From Peromyscus leucopus (Eukaryota > Chordata > Mammalia > Rodentia > Cricetidae): a stretch of DNA of 64,000 bases. Below the pieces are notes generated by a model. It was not told the origin of the DNA. It saw only the letters and a program-made list of their open reading frames with translations, and searched no databases. Numbering within the stretch: position 1 is the stretch's first letter; each line of letters opens with the position of its first letter. Shown here piece by piece: positions 46,072 to 57,499 of this stretch. The DNA is taken from contig NC_051063.1 of assembly GCF_004664715.2 (NCBI RefSeq), positions 117,914,629 through 117,978,628 on the forward strand. The letters are read 5' to 3'. The position numbers and the translations under genes are program-made.

Positions 46072-48178
46072 CTTCCCCTTTTTTCTTTTTTTTTAAAAAG
46101 GAAGGTTTTAACTTTAACATGGTAAAATTATATATAACAAAACAATTACCGAGCAAGAATTATAGTTACAATATTAAAGAAGATGTCCTATCTATCTTAT
46201 ATTTGTGAGTTTAAGGTTTTATATCTAACTTATCTTTTATCATAACTGAGGAAATTACAACTATCTAGTTTTCAACCACATCAAAGACCAGAGAAGGAAC
46301 ATAATGGTACCTGAGAAATGGTAGATGGATGCAAGCAACTTTCAGGAATCTTGCAAAAGTAGACCAAGACAGCTGGCAGCCTGGACAGTCACCTAATGTT
46401 TCTCAGCATTTTTGGTGCATTCAAATTGGCTACAGGCCTAGAATATCTGACAGACCATTTTCAGAAGCAGGAATTCTGAGAGACCATCTTACCCTGTCTT
46501 GGCAGAGTACAGTGGTCACTTTCCTTGTGTCCCGCTTGTCCAGAAAGGACAGTATTGCATTTGTACTGTCAGCCATCAAGGCAAGGGCAGTTCTTTGCCC
46601 AGTAGGCCATTTTGTGCCAAAAAGACAAACTTCCAAATGGAAATGTCTTAGAAGCCCAACATTCTCTCGGGATCAATTGGTGCAGCCAGGAGCAATTGTG
46701 TCTCACATCAACAGAATTTTAAGTTATTTAAATGCCATATTCTCTAGGTCTATGAAGTGTTTGAAGATTACCTATCTATCTGAAATATATCTATGTATAC
46801 CTAGAAGACTTAACTAACATGGCTACAAATATGATTATCATAGATGACTGATTATTAATCTATTTTTAATTATCCATTACAATTTTAAATGAGTGAAACA
46901 TAATACCTCAAACAAGAATAGAAATATATATATATACAGTATAACAAAATTAACTTCAAGTTTGTATCAAATAACTAAAATTAATACCAACGTAAAACAT
47001 TTTAAACATAAACTAAAATCTATATCAATGTAAAACATTTTAAGCAAGTTGTTCTTTAAAAGTAAGTTCATTAATCTACCCTTTTATCTTATCATCTCTA
47101 TATCCTCTTATATATCTATATCATATCCCCCCCTTTTTTTTTTAGAAAGAGATCACATTTATAATCAACCTGTTTTAAATAAAAATATTGTTTTTTCTCT
47201 GTCCCACACCAGAGGGCTCTTCTGATTTGGGACACAAGAATCTCTTAACCATTTTTTTTAAGCAATATGTATGGGTTTAGAGGGGGAGTGAGCCAATTCC
47301 ACCTCTAAAGCCAGCTTGGTATATTTGGGAATTTGGGCGTAGCATCTCTTACTACTTCCTGCTGAAGGGGGGCGCTGTATCTTATGGGGAAGCAAAGAAA
47401 ATTTTAAGCATATGGGGTAGTCCTTGAGGCTGTATTGAAACCGCTCTGGATGTTGGATCATATGGGCCATGGTGTAATCGGAGACCTTTCAGGGGGTCTT
47501 GGCTGGTGAAACCTGATGTATCTTAATCTGGAACAAATCCATAGCCTCTGGCTTTCTGTGGAAACAAAAGCAAAACCTCTTTTCCAAAGTAACATATCCT
47601 TATATCCAAATTTTGAAGTCAAGGTACCTTTAAAATATACATTTTGGCATAACTGAACAGCTTTTGTGATCAAATGTTTTTCTTCAGTTACAAATATCAA
47701 AGAGAACATAATCCAGATTCTCTGTGTGGTAGCCATCTTTACGTGGCTTATTTTTTACATTACCTTGAGCTTATTGGTTTAAACTGCACAATTTTAAGAC
47801 TGAAACGGCGATGTGGCTGCTGGCTCCGCCCATTTTAGTTTACCAACATGGCGTTTTCTGCCAGTTCTGTGAGTCATCAAGTCTCAGAAATAGTAGGTCT
47901 ACGCTTTTATCAAAGCAGCGTGTAGCCCAGAAACCTCTCTCTCTCTCTTTCTCTCTCTCTTTTTTTTTAATACTAGTAAAGACTAAATCTACCACACAGC
48001 ATAATGTGCCGCTGGCAGATGCCTCATTCCCACCATACTGCTGGTCAAACGCACACGCCAGGAACCCGCCAGTGTTCAAACCTGCATTTTGCATGTGCCC
48101 GTATGAGAAAAGAAGCCGGAACCTGGTTTTGGCTCTGTTTAGAATTGGTTATTAAATATTCTCAGGTTTAAGGTGGAA

Positions 48179-48197
48179 ACTCAAGCCGTTGGGCGCC
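48179..48197 (-). promoter_or_regulatory. tRNA-Lys primer-binding site of the mys-like element
   Basis: Minus strand TGGCGCCCAACGGCTTGAG, three bases from the 5' LTR. The first 12 bases match the complement of the lysine-tRNA 3' end. Confidence 0.8.
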
Positions 48198-48200
48198 ATT

Positions 48201-48544
48201 TGTTGCTGGAAGGCTTCTCTCCAGGTTCCCCAAGCCCCACGTCCCACAATCCACTTATAAAATAATCACTCAGACGCTTATATCACTTATAAACTGTATG
48301 GCCATGGCAGGCTTCTTGCTAATTGCTCTTTTATCTTAAATTAACCCATTTCTATAAATCTATACCTTGCCACGTGGCTGGTGGCTTACCAGCGTCTTCA
48401 CATGCTGCTTCTCCTGGCGGTGGCTGCAGTGTCTCTCCCCTCAGCCTTCCGCTTCCCAGAATTCTCCTCTCTCCTTGTCCCACCGACTTCCTGCCTGGTC
48501 ATTGGCCATCAGTGTTTTATTTATATAGAACAATATCCACAGCA
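48201..48544 (-). repeat. 5' LTR of the mys-like element
   Basis: 344 bp; its differences from the 3' LTR are mostly C/T and G/A, several at CpG sites. Confidence 0.9.
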
Positions 48545-48661
48545 AGATAATATAGATTTATTATTACTTCTATAATGTGAAACATATCTACATATGTGTT
48601 TTATATATGTATAATAAACATCTCTCTATCTATCATATATGGGCATGTGTGTTTTAATATA

Positions 48662-49100
48662 TGTGGTAATATATTGTGTAGCCTAATAAAATTTGACTGA
48701 CGATCAGAGAATAGAACAAGCCACTAGATTAAACGTAGATGCCAGGAAGTGGTGGCACATATCTTTAATCGTAGCACTCGGGAGGCAGAGATCTGTCTGG
48801 ATCTCTGTGAGTTCAAAGCCACCCAGGACTACATGAAATTGACTCAGACTAGAAGAGAAACAGTGCCGGCAGTGGTGGCACACACCTTTAATCCCAGTAT
48901 TGGGAATCACATGCCTTTAATGCCAGAACTAATAAGAAGGTTTTGGGTGGGCAGAGAAAGGTAGATAAGGCATGAAGAGACAGGAACTAAAGACTTTTCA
49001 GGCTAGGGAGTCCTAGAGACAAGATACGGTCATGGCTTGTTCCTTTGTCCTTCTGATATTAAGGCATATTTTATTATGGTACACAATATAACAACACCCA
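48662..49100 (+). mobile_element. Foldback element with ~60-bp imperfect terminal inverted repeats and B1-like core
   Basis: The first 60 bases ('tgtggtaatatattgtgtag' to 'aacaagcca') recur in reverse complement at 49040-49100. Between them are two B1-like units ('ggtggcacatatctttaatc', 'ggtggcacacacctttaatc'). The left end matches the LTR family at 50559-51135 and 52206-52702. It may be a rearranged LTR rather than a DNA transposon. Confidence 0.5.
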
Positions 49101-49129
49101 CACCCACACTACATGTATAAGTGAAACAA

Positions 49130-49154
49130 ATACACACACACACATATGTATGTG

Positions 49155-49219
<65 letters not shown>

Positions 49220-49232
49220 ACACACACACATA
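49130..49232. repeat. (CA)n/(TA)n compound microsatellite
   Basis: Runs of CA interrupted by short TA and TATG units. Confidence 0.93.
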
Positions 49233-49404
49233 TGTATATGTATATAACTGAAGCAAAATATATCCTGATAGGAAATCTTGAAATGTGGGATATGAGTTAG
49301 TGACTATATTAGAAAACACTCCATTCCATGGGGATGCTCAAGTCAGTCTTGAGATTCAGTGTAATTATGTTGCATATAGATTTTCAAAAATAAGTCCAAC
49401 ACAC

Positions 49405-49630
49405 CTACCTGATATTTGTGTTCCACTTTATCATCTTTCCACATATATACATTTGATGACCATTTGGCAAATATGGGGAAAACATTACTACTTTCTTCTT
49501 AAGTCTGAGAGTGGCAAATAATCCATAGTGTAGTGAATGTCATACCCCATATCTTGTTTTTTTTCTGTTTCATGTTTATTTGGTCTCCTAATGAGTTTAT
49601 AAATTGGAGCTTCTTCAAGGAAGGTTCAAT
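49405..49630 (-). pseudogene. V2R pseudogene exon 4 relic
   Basis: 226 bp against 228 bp in gene A, with many substitutions. Matching landmarks are the ends (aacacac/ctacc and caatctg), the 'gttccactttatcatct' stretch and 'tttggtctcc'. The indels break the frame. Confidence 0.8.
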
Positions 49631-50311
49631 CTGTAACACTAATTATATTAATCTCAATAATGCCTCCACATTTGAACTGAAAATATGAAGTTTAGATTGC
49701 TTCTAATTTTTAATAATCTGTTTCAAATTGTGAACAACTTACAAGTATTTAGATAGTAGAAAAAATCTAGATAGTAGTAAAAATATCATATTTTGGAAGC
49801 ACCAACTTCTCACTGCACTTTATCTCTCAAACTTGCAAACTTGAATTATCTGGAGAGTGATAAGATAATCCAAGCCTATTTCCTGATTTATGGTATCTCT
49901 CATTCAGTTAGGGATTGCCTGTCTCAATTGATTAATCAATATGACAAAGTCACCTATACTTTGGGACCCATTCAATTCATTGATCTCCAATATCTTTATT
50001 ACTTAAAAGACCAGTTTCATGTTTGTATTAAAATTTGCACGGGAAAGCACTAAATTTTTGTTTCAAATATTAAAAGCATTAAAAGTATGTGTTAAAAATA
50101 TAAACATTTTGAATTGGATTATGAAACTCTAATTGGATGTCAGTTTTGGCTTGATTTGATCTAACAAAAAAGGGGATTCACATGATATATAGTCAAAGCA
50201 TAAAAACTGATTTTGAGAGAAGCTACTAAAATACTTGAATAGAACCCAAGGCACAGATTATAAAAATGATGTTTATGGTGCTAATATGATATTCATTAGA
50301 ATACATATTAC

Positions 50312-50558
50312 CTGGTATAAGTCAAATTCCAGTCTTTTCCCAGGATTCTTTGGCCAAGTATCTAATTATTGCAGCAGCATTTGATATAGAGTGTGTTCCA
50401 GAGCAGGCACATACTATTGTATAGGATGTAACCTGTACAATTAGAGAAATTTCAAAATTATGCTTTAATAACCATATCAATCTGTTTTTAGGTGAACAGT
50501 TCTTAAGATTCTTACCATTAAATGATTACAAATTACCTTTAAAATATATCCACCATCA
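50312..50558 (-). pseudogene. V2R pseudogene exon 3, 3' part
   Basis: Matches the last ~245 bp of gene A exon 3, with the donor (tattac on the plus strand) kept. The match stops abruptly at 'ccaccatca', exactly where an LTR starting TGGCATG begins. The exon resumes near 52807. Confidence 0.78.
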
Positions 50559-51135
50559 TGGCATGAAATCTAATAGGTCTTTTAATAAAAAGCTCGGATC
50601 CAGATATTGAAGTAAATGCTGAAAGATCAGAGAGGCAAAGGAACAAGCCTCAGCTACTTCCTAACTCATCAACTTCATGAATGCTCTGACTGAATGTCTC
50701 TGAGTTCTTGGCCAAAAGGGGTCCAGCCAAAAAGGGTTTCAGCTGAAAAAGCTTCAGCTGAAAGATGGCTTCTGCCAAAAAGCCTTTCTCAACACAAAAG
50801 GGCCCTTGTTCCTGTGTCCTCATGCCTTATATATCTTTCTTGTCCCAGCCATATTACATCCTAGTGCTGGGATTAAAGGCATGTGTGCTTCCCAAGTATT
50901 GGGATTAAAGGTGAATGCCACCACTTCCTGGTTCTGTTTATTTTCTAGACTAAATCAATCTCATGTAGTCCAGGGTGGCTTTGAACTCACAGAGATCCAG
51001 ACAGATCTCTGCCTATCCAGTACTAGGATTAAAGGTATGTGCCACCAATGCCTGATATCTATGTTTAATCTAGTGGCTTGTTCTGTTCTCTGATCTTCAG
51101 GCAAATTTTATTAGCATACACAATATATCACCACA
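50559..51135 (-). repeat. 3' LTR of the mys-related ERV
   Basis: 577 bp. In minus sense it begins TGTGGTGATATATTGTG, contains B1-like units, and is preceded by a purine tract (AAAATGGGAAA). Unlike the LTRs at 45727 and 48201, although the interiors match. Confidence 0.7.
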
Positions 51136-52205
51136 TTTCCCATTTTGTCTAAAATAAAAGCGATTATATCTAATATAAGAAAAACTATATATAATAAGTA
51201 CAATAAGTGTATACAATATATACAGTCAAGAATTACAAAAACAATTTTTCAGTGCTTAGATATTTGACAAATGAAAAGAAAATACTCCATTATTTATCCT
51301 ACTTTGGTGAGTCTAAATTTTACCTAACACACTTTCTATCCGAACTAGTATTACCAACCAAAAAGTATCTTTTGATATCTTTCAAACCTAAAACTTTACA
51401 ATTCCCAAGTGAATTTCTTTTCTGAATTTGTTAATAAGGAAAACTATAACTATCTAATCTTCAACTCCCTCAGAGACCAGAGAATGAAATATTAAATGAG
51501 TAAGAGGAAAGTGCAAATAAGCGACTTACAAAAAATGTGAGGAATGACAGAAATAGCTAGCTGCCTAAAGATTCATGTAATTTACTCTGCAACACTGGGG
51601 CATCCATCTTAGCCTACATGCCTAGCATATCTCACAGACTCATCTGTAGCAGGATTTTCTGAAGGGCTGTCCTACTTTGTCTTGGCAATGTTTTGCAGTC
51701 CTTTCTTTTGAGTTCTACTTGTCGCATTTGGACAGCAGAATGTCAGCAGTCAAAGCAAGTGCATTTTCTTGCCCAGTGGCTAACTTGTCACAAAGAAAGT
51801 GAACTCCATAGAGAATTTCTTTGATATACATCATTCTCTCTGAAGTAGATTGATGCTGCCAAGAGTAGACAGGTATCATATTCATGAAAAATTATCTGTT
51901 ATTAAAACATCTTAAATGCCATATTCTGTAGATCTCTGAAGTATTTGAAAATGACCTGTCTATCTAAAATAGGTTTGACATTGGAAACATACCTAACCTT
52001 ACTACAAGTTCAATTGTAATGACTAACTACTAACTTTCATTTCTTTATATCCTAATTAGTTGGTAATAATAACTTTCAAGGACAAGCAATTTGAATTACA
52101 TTGTTCCTTGAACTGTATAGGAATAAAACCTTAAACAGGAATAGAAATACATATGTAGTATGATCCAACAAAAATAGTCTCAAATTTGTATCAATATACA
52201 AAATT

Positions 52206-52702
52206 TGTGGTGGTATTGTGTTCCCCAAAATATTGTGCACTCTAATAACTTATCTGGGGTCAGAGAACAGAACAGCCACTAGATATAGAGGCCAGAAAAG
52301 GGTGGCACACACTCTTTAATCCTATCACTTGGGAGGCAGAGATCCATCCAGATCTCTGTGAGTTTAAAGCCACAAGGGAAACTGTCAGGCATGGTGACTC
52401 GTGCCTTTAATACCAAGAAGTGAGCATTTAATCCCAGGAAGTGATTGCAGAAAGCAGAAAGGTATTTAAGGCACGAGGACAAGGAACTAGACTTGTTAAG
52501 CTTTTTCAGCTTTTAGCAGCAGTTCAGCTGAGATCCATTTGGATGAAAACTCAGAGGCTTCCAGTCTGAGGAAACAGGATCAGCTGAGGAATTGGCAAGG
52601 TGAGGAAGCTGTTTCTTGTACTGCTTCTCTGATCTTCCAGCATTCACCCCAATACCTGGCTCGGGTTTGTTTTTATTAAGACCATTTAAAATTCATACTT
52701 CA
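52206..52702 (+). mobile_element. Solo LTR with embedded B1-like units, nested in the mys-related ERV
   Basis: Starts TGTGGTGGTATTG and ends ATACTTCA, 497 bp. Flanks AAAATT (52200-52205) and AAAATG (52703-52708) are a 6-bp duplication with one mismatch. Same broad LTR family as 50559-51135 but inverted. Interior ERV sequence continues on both sides. Confidence 0.72.
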
Positions 52703-52806
52703 AAAATGTATATACAATATACAAAAATCCAATCCAATATAAAATATTTAAAAGTAGCTTCTCTTTGAAAGTAGATTCAATAATTTACTTTTTATTACCA
52801 CACACC

Positions 52807-53389
52807 ATAATGCAGATTAGCAAATATTGTGGCCATTGTTGAATGGACTTGTGTCTGGATGTTTTAATCCAGATAATTCAGAACATTAATATAAAAGAGT
52901 AAAAGTCCAATAGAAGAAATTAAGAAGATAACTCTCATTGTCTGGGTTCATATTTCACTGTTTGGTAGTTACTCAGATTCTCTGAAGATTTTCTGAATTG
53001 TAGATTCTAAGATTCATTTGAAAATGAGAATCTCCATCTCCATAAAAGATAACAATTTTGTTGGTAATATTGTGATCTCCTTACAATATATGTTTGAATT
53101 TTTCCAGAATAACCTTATGTCCTCTATTCATAAATATACATAAAGTCTAAGAACTAATATGCATAAAGGCTAAGTACTCACTGTTTCTTTGCCTCTCTCT
53201 TCTCAATTTCAAGAGAAATTGAAGTCCTAAGTCTTCATCTGAAATGATTGCTCCCATCCAGATTCAACTGAAATATACCACCAAAGACACCAAGGCAATG
53301 TCCAGAGATGTGCCCTTAGGAGTCACCTTGTAAAGATGTGGAAACTGTTTATGGTTGCTAAGGAGAGGAAAAGACAGTCCATAGTGAAG
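52807..53389 (-). pseudogene. V2R pseudogene exon 3, 5' part
   Basis: Resumes the exon-3 match after the retroviral insertion ('ccagataattcag', 'aaatatacc accaaagacacc') and ends at an acceptor matching gene A (agtgaag/ctg). It has frameshifting indels and a CCAGAT/GGATG-rich diverged edge, so the left boundary is uncertain by about 20 bp. Confidence 0.75.
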
Positions 53390-53636
53390 CTGAAGGCCAT
53401 AGATCACAAGCAATAACTTAAAGATGGATTGTGTACTGTTCGGTAAAATACCCAGTGTGCTCAACTGAAGCTGGGAGTTTTAGGATGAGTGGACTTTTCA
53501 TATCACCATTAAAAATATCTAATTCCTTGTGAATATCTTAAAAATTACAGATAACCAAAGTCTGCTAGCAAACCAGTTCAGTTTCCTGCTGTCCTTCACA
53601 TCTCTGTGGCATAAGTAGTGGTATGCACCTCCAGAG

Positions 53637-53830
53637 CAGTGGTTCTCAAACTTAATGATGCTGTGGACCTTTAATAAAGTTAAGCTGTAGTAACACCCAA
53701 CCATAAAATACATTCATTGCTAATTCATAACTATTGTGTTGACACTCTCCTTAATTGTTATGTAAATATCACATGCAGGGTGATAATTGCAGTTCCAAAG
53801 ATATCCTGACCCACAGGTTGAAAACTGCAA
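53637..53830. mobile_element. URR1-like hAT DNA transposon relic
   Basis: Left end CAGTGGTTCTCAAAC; right end 'acccacaggttgaaaactg' is its inverted partner, the terminal motif of rodent hAT/Charlie-derived URR1 elements. About 195 bp, in the pseudogene's intron 2. Non-autonomous, old. Confidence 0.75.
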
Positions 53831-53966
53831 CTCTACACCTTCCAAGTATTTCAGGTTTTAATTCTATGCATCAAAATAAACACATTTTCTACCTTTCATT
53901 TTTGGTATCAGAAAATCAGGATGAAAAGGGAAAATGTTTTGCTAAAACCAACTCAACTAATTTTAC

Positions 53967-54243
53967 CTGTTTCTTTTGGAGATGTAGAGGATTGGTCTAA
54001 ATATAGCATATAATAAGCACATTGGTCCTGTAAGTACAATTAAATATCTTCTCTGATTTATACAACAGATGCTAGGAAGAAATTCACATATCTTTGAGAA
54101 TAAATTTGTATTTTCCAATGAATGAATAGTTCACAATCACCTATCACTAGCAGAGAAATATTGGATAAATTATGAAGGATCTTTTTTATTTCATTGAGAG
54201 CAAAACAAAGTGAAAAAAGTCAGTTGAGTGTCCAAGTGTCTTC
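53967..54243 (-). pseudogene. V2R pseudogene exon 2 relic
   Basis: 277 bp compared with 280 bp in gene A. Both splice dinucleotides remain (ttttac donor and ctg acceptor on the plus strand). The frame is broken by indels. It is more like the relic at 11485-11722 than like gene A, which supports the block A/B duplication. Confidence 0.82.
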
Positions 54244-54829
54244 CTGAAAACAGCATAAAGGGATCATTAGAAATTAGGCTTCAAATATGATAAAATTAAA
54301 TCAGACAAATTTGTTTATGTACTTAATGCTTTTTTTCTAGACCCATTCCTATAGTAACACAAGTCTTGTTATTGTGTTGTCTGAGAATTTAACATCTGCA
54401 TAACTAAGAAAGATATTAAGTAGAGAATTAGATGCAATACATTTTTAATGAATGTACATTTATGTCTAGATAAATTAAGGAAATAATCAGTATCATAGAA
54501 ATTTGTGCAATTTATGTCTACATAATCCATTTCTTGCCTTGAAATTATTCAAGTTATCTAAACTGGAAAGATCACGTCATTGAGAACTGCTGAGACATAC
54601 ACTGGTGAGATTTAAGTACCAATAAAGGAGGAATTACAAATTCACCCACCTTGCCTTCCAAGAAGACAGATTCTCTCCAACTTCCAAAACACTAGAGCTA
54701 TGTGATAAGGCTTTGCCTGATTTGAGTCCATTGTTTTTCCTTCAAACTCTACTGATCCTTCATTCACATATTCTTCATATTTGTCTCATATTTTGGAAAC
54801 TGTGCAATCTGTGCTGTGAGATGTCATTC
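54244..54829 (-). pseudogene. V2R intron-1 remnant of the pseudogene
   Basis: Collinear with 11723-12300 and partly with gene A intron 1 at 39110-39420. It stops where an LTR begins at about 54830. No coding exon is visible. Confidence 0.6.
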
Positions 54830-55184
54830 TGTAAGTTGGAAATATGTGTTGATCAGATTGGTTGATAAATAAAATGCTGATTGGCCAATAGCCAAGCAGG
54901 GAGTGTAGGTGGAGCAAGCAGATAAGGAGAATTCTTCGAATAAGGGGGCTGTGTCAAGAGTCTCCAGCCAGACACAGAGGAAGCAAGATGACAAGGCCAA
55001 ACTGATGATAGGTACCAAGCCACGTGGCTAAACATAGATAAGAATTATGGGTTAATTTAAGAGCTAGTCAGTAATAAGCTGAGCTAATGGCCAATCAGTT
55101 ATAATTAATATAAGCTTCTGAGTGATTATTTTATAATTGGGTGTGAGACCTTGGTGCAGGTGGGACAGGAAAAATCCTCTGACA
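54830..55184 (+). mobile_element. BglII-like ERVK LTR, block B
   Basis: Contains 'aataaaatgctgattggcc', 'agccacgtggctaaacatag', 'gggttaatttaagagctag' and 'cataattaatataag'-type phrases, ending near CTCTGACA. The matching site in block A lies at a deletion, so relative age is unclear. Confidence 0.65.
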
Positions 55185-55187
55185 AGT

Positions 55188-55189
<2 letters not shown>

Positions 55190-55226
<37 letters not shown>
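55190..55226. repeat. (CT)n microsatellite
   Basis: About 18 CT units next to the LTR end. Confidence 0.93.
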
Positions 55227-55232
<6 letters not shown>

Positions 55233-56530
55233 TCCCTCTGTACTTTACATCCAGACCAGATTCCCTCCTGTGTTCTCATCCCATTCCCAGTCTCCACCTA
55301 ACTTCTGCACTGGCCTCGTTAATTCCTCATCTGTTTCTGTTCATAAAAGGGCAGGGTTCTAATGGTTATCAAAAAAGCATGGCATAATACGTTGCTGTAG
55401 AAATAAGCCCATCCCCTTATATTAGGGCTGGGGAAGGCAACCCAGTATGAGGAATAGGTTCCCACGAGCCAGATAAAATGCTAGCGACAGCTACTACATC
55501 TACTATTAGGAGTTCCACAGAGAGACGAAATTACACAATTGTTACATATATATGTAGAAGGTCTATGTCAGTCTTTGACTGGCTACCTGGTTGTCAGTTC
55601 AGATTCTGTGAGCTCCTATGAACTCACATTAGTTGTTTCTTTGCGTTTTATTGTGATGTCCTTGACTCCTGTGGCTCATATATTCATTCCTCCCTCCCTT
55701 CAGCAGGATTCCCTGAGTTCTGCCTGGTGTTTTGTTCTGGGTCTCTTCATTTCTTCCCATAGTAACTGGATGAAGCCTCTCTGATGACAATTGGGATACA
55801 CACCAATCTATGAGTATAGCAGAATATTTTCAGGTATCATTATGTTGAAATGTTTTCTCTTATTCTATCCTTTATGATTTGGCCATCCTGCCTTTAGTTC
55901 CAGGTGCTCCAGGAAGTGTCAGGAGTGAGCTCACTCTTGTGGCATGGGTATCAGGATGGACCAGTCATTGCCATTACCACAATCTCCATGCCTTGCTTAC
56001 CATAGGTACAGCCCACAGACAGGACAAGATGTGTGTTAAAAGTTTGGGGACTGGGCTGGTATCCCAAATGATTTACTGGAATTCTTGCTGAGACAAATGT
56101 GATCCCAGTTCAGACTAGGTTTTCACTTTTGCTAGGAGTCTTCCATTGGTTCATCATTGTAGAATACCGGGAGTTTTCCTACCACCAGATTTTGACCTGA
56201 CCCCCAAATTCCCCCCTCTGTATTCTAGTCATTTCTTTCAGTACCCTGCCACTCCACCTCCCAAAGAATTTCTCTTGTTGCCATCCATAAACTCTCCCAG
56301 ATTATCCAGAAGTTCACCTCTATTTACCCTTCCCAAGGAGGTCCATGCATGCCTACTTGGGCACTCCTTTTTTCCTAGCCTCTCTGGGACTGTGGATGTA
56401 ACATGGTTATACTTTACTTTACATCTCATAGCCACTTATAAGTTTAGTCTTTCTGACTCTGGATTACCTCACTGAAGATGGTTTTTCTTCTATTTTCCTT
56501 GTCTCAAATTCCACTTTTTTTAGCTCATTG
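55227..56530 (-). mobile_element. L1 3' UTR/ORF2-end fragment, minus strand (block B)
   Basis: 'gtactttacatccagaccag', 'ctgtttctgttcataaaaggg' and later text are reverse L1. Collinear with 12310-14050 from about 55630, without the class I LTR. Confidence 0.7.
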
Positions 56531-57380
56531 GTTGTTCAAAGGCATATATCCATTATTGTTATATGACAACTATAATTGTTGGCTTTCATAGAGGCAGAAG
56601 CATTTATTGTACAATAAAGAGAAGAAGATTCATCTCTATAAATACTGAGTGTATATCTTTGCTATTTATAATAGAAAATCAGATATAGTTTTACATAGAC
56701 ATCTGGTGAGGCTAGTGACTGCAGTCATGGTGATGTTTGGGATAGTGATGAGAGTCCTGGTAGGTGGAGGGGTAGTAGTTTTGATGGCTGTGACAGTGGT
56801 ATTGATAGATCCTGTAGTCATATATGAGAAGTAGTTATTATGATGTTTGTAATTGTATAGTTGTTGAAGATGATGGGGACAATGATTGGTGTGGAGAGGA
56901 AATGGTGATGGATGTGATAGTGCTGAGGAAGGGGTGATACTGACAAAGATGGTAAGTGTTATTACTGTTGTGATAGTGATGTAAGGGTGGTAGAAATGAT
57001 GGTAGGCTTGGTGGAAATGATAGTTGGGATGGTAATCAATGTATCATGGTGACCATGCCTACGTTATAGTATTTAGATGTCATTATAGTAGTGGTAATGC
57101 AAGTGCTGACATCTCATGGTGTGGAGTGATTTTACATTGACAATAAAGTAATAACAGCCATGTGTGCAAAATTATTGACATTAACTCATGCATGTGAAAT
57201 AATGTCATTTGTAATTTATTATTCATAAAGAAACTATTGCATGGATACTACAATTATCCTCAGTTTTACCATTAAGGAGAAAGTACAAAGAGATTACTTC
57301 ATTTTGTCCAAAGTTACACAGACAGTAGGACTTGGAAATTATATTTTGAAGCAGGCATTTTGCCTTTGGTTCTTTTTCTT
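56531..57380. other. Block B copy of the GAT/GTG-rich unassigned segment
   Basis: Paralogous to 14100-14950 ('ggctttcatagaggcagaag', then gatggtgg-rich text near 56700-57030). No gene seen. Confidence 0.5.
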
Positions 57381-57382
57381 CC

Positions 57383-57397
57383 TTTCTTTCTTCCTTC

Positions 57398-57437
<40 letters not shown>

Positions 57438-57442
57438 TTTCT

Positions 57443-57473
<31 letters not shown>

Positions 57474-57480
57474 CTCTTTC
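57383..57480. repeat. (CTTT)n microsatellite, block B
   Basis: Paralogue of 14952-15045 with interruptions (TTCTTTCTTC). Confidence 0.92.
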
Positions 57481-57499
57481 TATCTTTCTTACTATCTGT

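Larger units (their letters stand above)
45727..48544 (-). mobile_element. mys-like ERVK deletion derivative, 2.8 kb, both LTRs present
   Basis: LTRs at 45727-46071 (3') and 48201-48544 (5') differ at about 11 of 345 positions. The perfect 6-bp duplication AGATAA lies at 45721-45726 and 48545-48550. A lysine-tRNA primer site sits inside the 5' LTR (minus strand, TGGCGCCCAACGGCTTGAG, 48197-48179) and a polypurine tract (46072-46095) before the 3' LTR. On the minus strand near 47610-47540, a stretch containing LLWKRGFAFVST resembles the integrase C-terminus of betaretroviral pol. Gag and most of pol are absent. Size and LTR length recall Peromyscus mys elements (from memory). It lies in intron 4 of the V2R pseudogene. 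Not autonomous. Confidence 0.88.
50559..52806 (-). mobile_element. mys-related ERV, 5'-truncated, inserted in pseudogene exon 3
   Basis: The minus-strand 3' LTR (50559-51135, TGGCATG...CACCACA on the plus strand) carries B1-like segments, followed by internal sequence from 51136. The internal part matches the interior of the 45727-48544 element in the same orientation ('gccatattctgtagatctctgaagt' against 'gccatattctctaggtctatgaagt', near 51916 and 46732). No 5' LTR; the element stops at about 52806, where exon 3 resumes. A plus-strand LTR (52206-52702) is nested in it. Confidence 0.75.
45450..54243 (-). pseudogene. V2R pseudogene, exons 5-4-3-2 present, exon 6 not found
   Basis: Four V2R exon relics occur in the right order and orientation: exon 5 (45450-45574), exon 4 (49405-49630), exon 3 in two parts (50312-50558 and about 52807-53389) and exon 2 (53967-54243). 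Intron sequence around them also resembles gene A. Disabling changes: exon 5 is one base too long and has lost its GT donor; exon 4 is two bases short; exon 3 is interrupted by an LTR element; exon 2 is 277 rather than 280 bp. No seven-helix exon is seen below 45.4 kb, where L1 sequence takes over, and exon 1 was not found. A 2.8-kb ERV sits in intron 4. The receptor is surely non-functional. Confidence 0.88.

Noticed and set aside
46329..46817. 162-codon open frame, plus strand
   Set aside because: Lies antisense within the interior of the minus-strand mys-like ERV, has no family motif, and the related copy at 51.4-51.9 kb does not keep the frame.
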